Source: Lathyrus oleraceus
Taxonomy: Eukaryota; Streptophyta; Magnoliopsida; Fabales; Fabaceae
Length of the DNA: 64,000 nucleotides
Direction: 5' to 3'
Assembly: GCF_024323335.1 (NCBI RefSeq)
Contig: NC_066581.1
Coordinates: 349,126,409 to 349,190,408 of the forward strand
The notes under the pieces were generated by a model. It saw nothing but the letters and a program-made list of their open reading frames with translations. It was not told where the DNA came from and ran no database searches. Numbering within the stretch: position 1 is the stretch's first letter; every line of letters starts with the position of its first letter. Below, one piece after another: positions 47,481 to 57,844 of this stretch. Made by a program: the position numbers and the translations under genes.

Positions 47481-47526
47481 GAACTACGAGGTTTTGATCC
47501 CTCATTTTTATGTTGGTACGTAGGCA
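47481..47526 (+). repeat. LTR hairpin module in A (degenerate inner stem)
   Basis: GAACTACGAGGTTTTGATCC ... GGTACGTAGGCA. The outer CTACG/CGTAG is intact. The inner stem is reduced to a few pairs (CAT/ATG). Confidence 0.5.
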
Positions 47527-47798
47527 CAAGTCCGAAGGTCTTGTCAAATACAAAAATATAATTAATGAATTATTTTCTCATCCCCTCACTCTATTTGTTT
47601 GTAAACATCATTTTATACAAAACACATATGCACACAAGAAAGGGCTCCCTAGGAGTACCTAGGACACTTTGGGTGCTAACACCTTTCCTCTGTGTAACCA
47701 ACCCCCTTACCTGTAATCTCTGACATTTTATTAGTTTTGATTTAAAAACTTCTTACTTTTGGGTTTTGTTCGTACTTTTTCCCTTTTTCCTTGGAAAC

Positions 47799-47821
47799 AA
47801 TAAAAGCGCGGTGGCGACTCT
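47799..47821 (+). promoter_or_regulatory. Poly(A) signal and PBS-like motif in A's LTR
   Basis: AATAAA (47799-47804), then GCGCGG, then TGGCGACTCT (47812-47821), which equals the first ten bases of the PBS starting 74 bp downstream. Confidence 0.55.
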
Positions 47822-47885
47822 TGTTATTTGATGTCTAGCTTATCCATAGCTTGATGATCATGAATTTATCGCTACAGAAATTAAG

Positions 47886-47903
47886 TGGCGACTCTGCTGG
47901 GGA
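47886..47903 (+). promoter_or_regulatory. Primer binding site of element A (tRNA-Arg type)
   Basis: TGGCGACTCTGCTGGGGA after the spacer GAAATTAAG. The bases CTGGGGA (47897-47903) can pair with TCTCCAG a few bases on, forming a 7-bp stem that would overlap the PBS. Confidence 0.88.
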
Positions 47904-48754
47904 GTAGTCTCCAGTGGGTTTAGCCTACTTTTTTGTGTGTATATAATTGTATATATGTGATGTTTTGTATATTTGTTTGTATGATATAATCTGCTTGTTG
48001 TGCTTGGTGATCTCTGAGTGGTGAGATAAGTTCTAACCCGAGCATGAGTACAATTAAGATAGGAGGATGGTATAGTCATGTTCGGATTGTGTGGGCTAGT
48101 CCTTAACAAGTTGGCTTGAGACCCATCTGCTCAGTGGAGACTCTTTTGGATTTGGAAATGTCACACAAGTATTTATGGTTTGGCATTACTATCTCTGATT
48201 TGGGTCCGAGAAGATGAGGGCCATAGAACATTTACCCCCCTCTTGGCCTATTTAGGACGTAGTGCGGAGACTGTTCAAGTGTAGACTTGATAACAGTTGT
48301 TACGCGATACTACACCCAGACGAGTTTCTCTTGAGAATACTATGGGTCGATGAGTCAGTCATCTTAACCTGTAATATCCGATAGATGGAATTAAGACTCT
48401 GGGAACTTTTTAGAACATGATCTACAAGTATTTATCCTTAGTTCACTCCTTTAGGATGGTTCTTACTCAGACTCCATGCTCGTGACTCACAACAAACCCT
48501 TGATTATTGGTTGATCCAATCAAGTCTTGTCAATATCCATGGAACTTGGGTGTCGATAAGGTGTAAACCATAATCCACCAAAATGGATGATTGATCTTGA
48601 CAATGACTTGATTCATCCCTTGACCTTTGATTTTTTTTCCTTGTGTGTAATCCCTTATTTATGATTGTTGCATTCATGCATTCATGCACGTCATAACATT
48701 CATCACACGAAAATTTCAAGGAACTGAGGTATTATTTGCAAATATTTTCAGACC
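47904..48754 (+). other. Element A 5' leader
   Basis: About 850 bp upstream of ORF1, well conserved with D's leader. No coding frame is shared by both copies. Confidence 0.65.
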
Positions 48755-50257
48755 ATGGATTATGGACGAAGGAATACTAAGAAGTACAGTTTTAGATGTC
48801 CCGACTTGAAAGAGTTAAGGAAGCTAGCATCTTTTGTATTAGATCCCTTGGACTTCAAACAACGCCATGGGAAGCTATTGTCTATCTTGTCTGCTGATGT
48901 GGTTGAAGGACTTCTGAGTGTGCTAGTGTAGTTCTATGATCCTCTCTACCGTTGCTTCACTTTTCCTGATTATCAGCTTGTGCCTATGTTGGAGGAGTAT
49001 TCTCATCTCTTGAGGATACTTGTTTCTAGTAGAATGCCTTTTAGTGAATTGGAAGAGATTCCCAGATCTCATCTTATTGCTGAAGCTCTTCACTTGAAGA
49101 AGTCTGAGATAGAGGCTCATTGGGTGAAGAAAGGAGGATTGTTTGGGTTGCCATCTGATTTCCTCATCAAGGAGGCTACTGCTTTTGCTCAAGCCGGTAG
49201 TGTGGATGCTTTCGAAGCTATCTTTGTATTGCTCATTCATGGATTATCTTTGTTCCCTAACATTGACGGTTTTGTTGATGTGAACGCCATTAGACTTTTC
49301 TTGATTAGGAATCATGTGCCTACTTTGTTGGGTGATATGTATTTCTCTTTGCATCTAAGGAATTCTAAGGGTGGATGAACTATTGTTTGTTGCATTCCTC
49401 TTATGTATAAGTGGTTTATTTAGCACTTGCCTCAGACACCTGCTTTTGTGGAGAACAAACAATGTCTATGGTGGTCTCAGAGACTTATGTCTCTCACTAA
49501 TGATGATATAGTTTGGTATTATCCCTCTTTGAGCAGTTTGGATATTATTGATAGTTATGGTAAATTCTCTAATGTGCCTCTCATTGGTACACAAGGAGGA
49601 ATTAACTACAACCCTGCTTTGGCTCGTCTTCAACCTGGGTTCCCCTTGAGAGACAAATCTAATAACACTTTGTTAGAAGGTATTTTCTATCAAGAGGGTA
49701 AATATCCCTAACATTTGAAGCAGAAGATTGTCCATGCTTGGTATAATGTGCATAGGAAAGGAAGATCTGAGCTTGGTCCGCGCAATTGTGTAGCTTTGGA
49801 AGCTTACACTCTTTGGGTGAAGAAGAGAGCTTTGGAGTTGAAGATGCCTTATCCTTGTGACAGACCTATGTCTATGGTTGTGGCTGAGCCATTAACTCTC
49901 CCTAACCGAGATGTAGAGGAGTTGGAAGACGCGCTCGCCAGGTTGAAGCAAGAGAAAGATATGTGGGAAGAGCATTTTCGTGCTTTGAGCAAGAAGCATG
50001 AAGAGTTGCAGTTGGAGTCTAAGGATAAAGATGCACTTATTGAGCTACTTGAAGACCGAGTGACAAAGAGACAGAGGGAGCCAAAGGTTTCATCTTCTAG
50101 CATGCCTCAGCCTTCCGTTGCTTGGAAGAAGATTGTTGATCAACTTGTCCTCGAGAAGACTCTGATGAAGGCTTCTTTTGAGACTGAGATTCGACGCATT
50201 CGGAGGAAGTACGCGCCTTTGGCTAGGTCTTCTAACATTGTTGTTAGGGATACTTAG
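48755..50257 (+). pseudogene. ORF1: Element A ORF1 (Ogre-specific protein of unknown function)
   Basis: A 500-codon frame starting MDYGRRNTKKYSFRCPDLKE, closely similar to D's copy throughout. The N-terminal ~310 residues look globular (KKSEIEAHWVKKGG, DGFVDVNAIRLFL, HVPTLLGDMYFSLHLRNSKG). The C-terminal ~150 residues are charged, with a heptad-like segment (EELEDALARLKQEKDMWEEH) and a basic tail. There is no frameshift, but in-frame stops occur at codons 59 (48929), 208 (49376), 223 (49421) and 319 (49709). The first is a Gln in D and codon 319 is shared with D. The ORF is typical of Ogre and absent in element C; its function is unknown. Confidence 0.85.
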
Positions 50258-50605
<348 letters not shown>

Positions 50606-52180
50606 ATGTCTCATTGGTGTTTCTTCTGTGCTTTAGCCAAGCTGTCTCATCGGTACAATACTCGCGCCAATCATATCAAAATCATGGAACATTTGGAGCA
50701 AGAGAACAGAGAACTGAAGGACGAGATCGCCCGACTGACTGCCATGATGGAGTCGGTACTAGCTGCTTAGAGCCAGTCTTCTCCAACACCCGCAACTCCT
50801 CCTTAGAGGACAGTTATTTCAGAGGTGGCTACCTCTACCATGCCTGCTGCTGCCGCTCACTTTGCACCTGCTATGTCTGCTGGATTCCCGTGGGGAATAC
50901 CGCCGAACTTTATGCCTGAAGGCTTTGCGCCTACTTTTGCTTCCATGTCGGCATTTAGCCCGGTCATGTCTGTGCCACCTCCCGTTGTGCACGCTTTACC
51001 TCGTGTAGAGGACACCATTTATCATTCTGAGCCGTCTGAGGGACCGGATGTTTACGAGAAAATGGATGAAATGAAGGATCAGTTTCTTGAGTTGCGCAAG
51101 GAATTGAAGACACTAAGGGGTAAGGATTTGTTTGGGAAGAGTGTTGATGAGTTGTGTTTAGTGCCAAATGTGAAGATCCCGGTGAAGTTCAAAGTGCCTG
51201 ACTTTGAGAAGTATGAAGGGAACACATGTCCGCTCAGTCATCTAGTGATGTATGCTCGCAAGATGTCTACCCAGACTGATAATGATTAACTGTTGATTCA
51301 CTACTTCCAAGACAGTTTGATCGGTGTTGTGCTCAGATGGTATATGGGGTTGGACAGTGCAAGCATTCGCACCTTCAACGACTTGGGAGAGGCTTTTGTC
51401 AAGCAGTATAAGTACAACGTAGATATGGAGCCTGATAGAGACCAACTGAGGTCTATGTCTCAGAAGGATAAGGAGACATTCAAAGAGTACGCGCAAAGAT
51501 AGAGGGAATTGGATGCTCAGATCACTCCTCCCTTGGAGGAAAAAGAGATGACAAAGATCTTTCTGAAGACCCTGAGTTTATTTTATTATGAACGTATGAT
51601 TGCTAGTGCCCCCAGTGACTTTACCGAAATGGTAAACATTGGGATGAGGCTTGAGGAAGGAGTCCGAGAAGGACGATTGTCAAAAGATGAAGCATCGTCA
51701 AGTAAGAGGTATGGCAGTAGTTTTGGGAAGAAAAAGGACAACGAAGCTAATACAGTAATCAGTGGGAGGCAGAGGAGGCCTCATATCAAGAGGAGTCAAC
51801 CATCCCATCAACATCATCACCCAGTATCTTCAGTCATTCCAGTATTCTCTAATAATCAATCAATATCAGTTCAACAACAACAACAACAACGTCAACAACA
51901 ACAACCGCAACAATGAACAAACACCTACAACAACAACAATACCAACAACAATCATCATCAACAAAACTTTGAGAGGAAGAAGGTCTCTTTAGACCCGATT
52001 CCTATGTCATATGCAGAACTGTACCCATCTTTGGTTCTCAAGAACCTAATCCAACCAAGAAACCCGTCGCAGATTCCAGAACCACTTCTTGGTGATACAA
52101 GCCTGAACTCCATTGTGCTTTTCATCAAGGGGCACACGAACATGATATAGATAACTGTTATCCACTCAAGTATGAGGTTC
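50606..52180 (+). pseudogene. Element A gag with stops and one frameshift
   Basis: Starts [20 protein letters not shown], the start shared with D. An N-terminal coiled coil ([19 protein letters not shown]) is followed by an Ala/Pro-rich segment and the gag core (VPDFEKYEGNTCPLSHLVMY, LIHYFQDSLIGVVLRWYMGL, NDLGEAFVKQYKYNVDMEPD), then a Gln-rich linker. After a frameshift near 52085 comes a zinc-knuckle-like CAFHQGAHEHDIDNC. Stops are at 50768, 50804, 51287, 51500, 51914 and 52093. The first two are Gln in D. The protein would form the particle; this copy cannot make it whole. Confidence 0.85.
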
Positions 52181-53962
52181 AAAAGCCGATGAAGAGTGGA
52201 ATGGTGTCCTTTGAGGACCGAGCGCCAAATGTGAAAGCAAATCCATTGCCTGCACATGAGAGTTCTTCTGTGAATATGGTGGATGGTTGTCCTGGCAAAT
52301 TTAAGGTTTTTGATGTACGCTTTATCCGGAGGTCCTTAGTGCAGATGCATAAGGACATTTGTTTAGTGAGTGATTGTAAGCATGACCACGATGGTTGTGC
52401 TGTTTGCAGTGTTAATTCAAGGGGTTGCGAGGTTGTGAAAAGGGACATCCAACGACTGATGGATGAAGGCATGATTCAGATTGTTCAATCTCGTCATATA
52501 GATGATGATGTAAATGTCATAGTGCCCATTTTCAAGCAACCAGAAAGATTGGTAATTCAATACGACAGTAGCAACAGTAACAATGTCAGCAATAGATTAG
52601 TATCGTTGTTAGTTATATGGTGAACAGGTCCAGTCCCGTATTCATCTGATAAAGCTGTTTCATATCAGTATAATGCTACAATGATGAAGGATGGTCAAGA
52701 GGTCCCGTTGCCTACGACTAGTTCTGTGGTGAGCATTGTTGATGTTACCAAGGTGACCCGAAGTGGTCGTGTATTTGGGCCGGTGTTCCCAAAGGATAAA
52801 GAAGAATCAGTTGTTGGTAAGAAGGTAGAGGTGCCTGCTGTAGATCCGGTTAGTGCTTCAAAGGGTAAGTCTGGTGAATCCAGCGATTTGAAGGCTAATG
52901 ATGATGATGAGGTACTTAGATTGATCAAGAGGAGTGAGTTTAATATGGTGGAGCAGCTACTCCAAACCCCCTCGAAGATCTCAGTGTTGTCTCTACTCAT
53001 GAATTCTGAAGCGCACAGAGAAGCACTGCAGAGAGTTCTAGAGCAAGTGTTTATAGAACATGATGTTACAGTGGATCAATTCGATCATATTGTGGCTAAC
53101 ATCACTTCCTGCAACAATCTCAACTTTTGTGATGAAGAACTCCCTGAGGAGGGCAGAAATCATAACTTGGATTTACATATCTCTATGAATTGCAAAGATG
53201 ACGCCTTATCCAATGTGCTAGTTGACACCGGATCCTCGTTGAATGTGCTGTCAAAGTCAACATTGTCAAAGTTGTCATACCAAGGAGCGCCCATGAGGTA
53301 TAATGGTGTAATCGTCAAAGCTTTTGACGGTTCACGTAAAACAGTTATTGGTGAAGTGGACCTTCCAGTTAAGATAGGTCCGAGTGATTTTCAAATTAAT
53401 TTTCAAGTAATGGATATCCACCCGGCCTACAGTTTCTTATTGGGAAGAACATGGATCCATGAGGCGGGAGCTGTTACCTCCACTTTGCATCAGAAGCTCA
53501 AATTTGTGAAGAATGGAAAGCTTGTAATCGTTGGTGGGGAGAAGGCGTTGTTGGTTAGCCACCTGTCATCTTTCTCTTACGTTGAAGCTAAGGATGAGGT
53601 TGGAACTCCGTTCCAAGCCTTATCTATTGCTGTTGAAAAGAGGGTTGGGGCACCTATGTCCTCATTGAAAGATGCAAAGAATATTGTAGAAGAAGGCAAT
53701 ATGGATCAGTGGGGCGCATGGTAGAGGTCTCTGACAATGAAGGCAGAACCGATCTGTGTTTTCAGAGAGGTTCATCAACTGCAAGGTCTGAAGATATGCA
53801 ACTTAGCTTTCGTAGTGGAGGGTTCATTCATGTCAATGAACAACACTTAGCTATTGTGCTAGAGGATGACAAAGAGGAAGACTGCACCAATTTTGTGACG
53901 CATGGAAAGGCTTGCAACAATTGGACTGCTGTTGATATTCCTGTTATTTTGCATCAATCTAA
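52181..53962 (+). pseudogene. Element A gag C-terminus and aspartic protease (exon 1)
   Basis: One frame from the zinc knuckle to 53724 with a stop at 52621-52623. It has an acidic/basic linker with a Cys-rich patch (CLVSDCKHDHDGCAVCSVN), VTRSGRVFGPVF, and a retropepsin-like domain with the active-site VLVDTGSSLNVLS at about 53218-53256 and the flap-distal YSFLLGRTWIHEAGAV. A one-base deletion in the G-run near 53711 shifts the frame; the shifted frame (SGGFIHVNEQHLAIV...NNWTAVDIPVILHQSK) runs to the intron donor. The protease would cleave the Gag-Pol polyprotein. Catalytic residues are intact, but the frame is broken. Confidence 0.85.
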
Positions 53963-54214
53963 GTAATTGCTTTTATATGTTTTTAACATCCTTATCCTAT
54001 GCCTAAGGGAGAAGTGAACATTGTTTGGGCATTTTCAAATTGATCATTAATAAAATTAATTCTATTCATCCACATCTATGATGTTTATTTTTACTTTTTG
54101 CATTATTCTGAAAATGGTAATCACAAAAAAATATAAACAATATAATTGTCCATCTGCATAATATTTGGTCACAAATCCACTTCTCTAAAATCAAAATATC
54201 AAATCATTATGCAG
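53963..54214 (+). other. Intron of element A between protease and RT (252 bp)
   Basis: Donor AA|GTAATT at 53963 overlaps an in-frame TAA. Acceptor TTATGCAG|GTT ends at 54214. Splicing joins ...HQSK with LVPNPIEYND in one frame. The interior is AT-rich. Ogre elements are known to carry a removable intron here, and the C element has the same sites in the same phase. Confidence 0.8.
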
Positions 54215-57200
54215 GTTGGTTCCTAACCCCATTGAATACAATGATCCTTCTCCTTCTCCAAATTTTGAATTCCCTGTGTTTGAGGCCGAGGAGGAAAGTG
54301 ATGAAGAAGTGAGTGATGAATTATCTCTCCTTCTTGAGCAAGATGAAAAGACCATTCAGCCGTTCGAGGAACAGATTGAGCTAGTCAACTTGGGTTCCGA
54401 AGATGATGTGAAGGAAGTCAAGATTAGGTCCCGACTGTGTTCATATGTCAAGAAGGGGTTGATTGATCTTCTTCTAGAGTATTCAGATGTGTTTGCTTGG
54501 TCCTATCAAGACATGCCTGGTTTGGATTCTGAGATTATGGAGCATAGATTGCCATTGAAGCCAGAATGCCCGCCAGTAAAGCAAAAATTGAGAAGAACGC
54601 ACCCTGATATGGCTGTGAAGATCAAAGAAGAAGTGCAGAAGCAGATTGACATTGGTTTCCTTGTGACCGCTGAGTATCCGCAATGGGTGGCCAATATTGT
54701 GCATGTGCCTAAGAAAGATGGAAAAGTCTGCATGTGTGTCGATTATAGAGATTTGAATAAAGCCAGTCCGAAAGATGATTTCCCTCTGCCACACATTGAT
54801 ATGTTGGTAGACAATACTGCTAAATTCAAAGTCTTTTCATTTATGGATAGATTTTCCGGATATAATCAGATCATGATGGCACCCGAAGATATGGAGAAGA
54901 CCATATTCATTACGCCTTGGGGAACATTCTGTTATAGAGTGATGCCTTTCGGTTTAAAGATTGTTGGTGCAACTTACCAAAGAGCAATGACTACTCTTTT
55001 TAATGATATGATGCATAAAGAGATTGAAGTATATGTCGATGACATGATTGCTAAATCAATTGATGAAGAGGAACATGTTTAGCATTTGTTGAAGCTATTC
55101 CAGTGTTTGAGGAAGTATAAACTCCGCTTGAATCCCAATAAATGTACTTTTGGTGTTCGTTCTGGTAAGTTGTTGGGCTTTATTGTCAGCGAGAAGGGTA
55201 TTGAAGTTGATCATGCCAAGGTCAAAGCAATACAAGAGATGCATGCGCCCAAAACTGAGAAGCAAATCAGAGGTTTTCTCGGCCGCTTGAATTATATTTC
55301 CATATTTATTTCACACATGACTGCCACATGTACACCTATATTCAAGCTTCTTCGGAAAGACCAGTCTTGTGATTGTACCGAAGATAGCAAGAAAGCTTTT
55401 GACAGTATCAAGGAATATCTGCTTGAACCTCCGATTTTGTCTCCACCTGTTGAAGGAAGACCGTTGATCATGTATTTGACTGCGCTCAAAGATAGTATGG
55501 GTTGTGTTCTTGGTCAGCAAGATGAGACTGGAAAGAAAGAATTTGCAATTTACTACCTCAGTAAGAAGTTCACCGACTGTGAGACTCGGTATTCTATGCT
55601 TGAGAAGACTTGTTGCGCATTGGCTTGGGCTGCTAAGCGTCTACGTCAGTATATGTTGAATCATACCACTTGGTTGATATCCAAAATGGATCCGATCAAG
55701 TATATATTTGAGAAGTCTGCTTTAATTGGGAGAATTGCCCATTGGCAGATGTTGTTATCAAAGTATGATATCGAATACCAATCTCAGAAAGCGATCAAAG
55801 GTAGTATCTTGGCTGACCATTTGGCTCACCAACCAATTGAAGATTACCAGTTAGTGCAATATGATTTTCATGATGAAGAAATCTTGTACTTGAAAATGAA
55901 AGATTGTGATGAACCATTGCTTGAAGAAGGGCCAAAACCTGGTTCCCATTGGGGCATGGTATTTGATGGAGTTGTTAATCAATATGGTAATGGTATTGGG
56001 GCAGTGATTATTACTCCTCAAGGCACACATTTTCCATTTACATCTAGATTGACTTTCAAGTGTACAAACAATATGGCAGAATATGAAGCTTGCATTATGG
56101 GGCTCGAAGAGGCCATTGATCTCAGAATCAAGCATTTAGATGTCTTTGGAGATTCAGCTTTGGTTGTGAATTAGATCAAAGGTGAATGGGAGACAAATCA
56201 ACCCGGTTTAATACCATATAGAGATTATATGAGGAGGATTTCAACTTTCTTTACAAAAGTTGAGTTTCATCATATCCCTCGAGATGAAAACCGGATGGCA
56301 GATGCTCTTGCAACATTGGCGTCAATGATTGTAGTGAAGTATTGGAATGAGGTTCCCAATTTGTCTGTGATGCGTCTTGATAGGCCAACTCATGTGTTTG
56401 CTGTCGAAGATATAAAGGCTGAGAAACCGTGGTATTACGACATCAAATGTTTCCTCCAAAGTTAGATTTACCCGTCTGGGGCATAATTGAAAGATAAGAA
56501 GACTTTGAGAAGATTAGCCGGCAATTTCTACTTGAATGGTGATATACTGTACAAGAGAAACTTCGACATGGTTTTGCTCAGATGCATGGATAGACGCGAA
56601 GCAGACTTGTTGATGACTGAAGTGCATGAAGGTTCCTTTGGTACTCATTCCAATGGACATGCGATGGCGAAGAAGATGTTGCGAGCAGGTTACTATTGGC
56701 TGACAATGGAATTTGACTGTTGCAAGTTTATGAAGAAATGCCATAAGTGTCAAATATATGCTAATAAGATTCATGTTCCTCTGACACTATTGAATGTTAT
56801 TTCTTCCCCATGGCCCTTCTCCATGTGGGGAATTGATATGATTGGGATGATTGAGCCCAAAGCTTCGAATGGACATCGTTTCATTTTAGTGGCAATTGAT
56901 TATTTCACAAAGTGGGTTGAAGCGGCATCGTGTGCGAATGTAACCAAGCAAGTTATTGTAAGGTTTATCAAGAATCAGATTATATGCCGTTATGGTGTGC
57001 CAAGTAAGATCATTACTGATAATGGATCAAACTTGAATAACAATATGGTGGAAGCTCTTTGTAAAGACTTCAAGATTGTAAGTCATAATTCTTCTCCCTA
57101 CCGACCTAAGATGAATGGGGTTGTTGAAGCTACGAATAAGAACATCAAGAAGATTATTCAGAAGATGGTTGTCACATATAAAGATTGTTATGAGATGCTC

Positions 57201-57677
57201 CCATTTGCTTTGCACGAGTATCGTACATCAATCCGCACCTCAACAGGGGAAACTCCTTTTTCTCTTGTATATGGCATGGAAGCAGTTCTCCCCGTAGAAG
57301 TTGAGATTCCTTCATTACGCGTGCTCATGGAAGCCAAGTTGACTGAGGCTGAATGGTGTCAGACCAGTTTTGATCAGGTGAATTTGATTGAAGAGAAGAG
57401 ATTAACTGCCATGTGTCATGGTCAGTTATATCAGCAAAGGATGAAGAAAGCTTTTGATAAGAAGGTCAGACCTCATGTGTTCAGAGAAGGTGACCTTGTG
57501 CTCAAGAAGATTCTATCATTCGAACCAGATTCTAGGGGCAAATGGACTCCTAACTATGAAGGCACATATGTTATTAAGAGAGCCTTTTCAAGCGGTGCTT
57601 TGATTCTTACAACTATCGATGGTGAAGAGTTCACTCATCCTGTGAATGCAAATGCAGACAAGAAATACTTCACCTAA
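54215..57677 (+). pseudogene. Element A pol exon 2: RT, RNase H, aRNase H, integrase
   Basis: One uninterrupted frame of ~1150 codons broken only by stops at 55080, 56172, 56463 and 56484. RT: CVDYRDLNKASPKDDFPLPH, DRFSGYNQIMMAPEDMEKT, active-site YVDD (55032-55043). The RT-linked RNase H follows (MGCVLGQQD...YLSKKFTDCETRYSMLEK). A second, archaeal-type RNase H typical of Tat/Ogre comes next (WGMVFDGV, NMAEYEACIMG, GDSALVVN, ENRMADALA: D-E-D-D present). Integrase: HHCC (VHEGSFGTHSNGH...CHKCQ), catalytic D (WGID, ~56835), D (ITDNGS, ~57014), E (NGVVEAT, ~57126) and the GPY-like KWTPNYEGTYVIKRAF. All catalytic residues survive. The first three stops are TAG at likely former CAG codons. Confidence 0.92.
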
Positions 57678-57695
57678 AAAGAAAAGAATAGCTCA

Positions 57696-57844
57696 CTAAG
57701 TTGAAAACCCGAAAGGGCGGCTTAGGCAAAAGGGAGCATCTCAGTGGATTGAAAACCCGAAAGGGCGATCCAGGCAAAAATTAGAGACATAAAAACAAAA
57801 AGAATTTCCTGATAAGTTGAGTACCCCGCCTTGGGGCAACTTAT
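57696..57844 (+). ncRNA. Three hairpins downstream of pol in element A
   Basis: 57696-57725: CTAAGTTG/CGGCTTAG around CCCGAAAGGG (GAAA tetraloop on a CCC/GGG stem). 57745-57772: TGGATTG/CGATCCA around the same CCCGAAAGGG. 57812-57844: ATAAGTTG/CAACTTAT around CCCC-GGGG. GGCAAAA or ATGCAAAA follows each. Homologous hairpins are in C and B with different but complementary stems. Likely a cis-acting RNA structure; role unknown. Confidence 0.65.

Larger units (their letters stand above)
43163..47876 (+). repeat. Element A 5' LTR, 4714 bp
   Basis: TGTAAGACCCC...GCTACA. The start recurs at 60587 and the end abuts the 9-nt spacer and PBS. It contains a TATA box (44676-44683), one hairpin module (47481-47526), a poly(A) signal and a PBS-like motif (47799-47821). 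If transcription starts below the TATA box and ends at that poly(A) signal, R would be ~3.1 kb. Short ORFs are not conserved with D. Confidence 0.92.
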
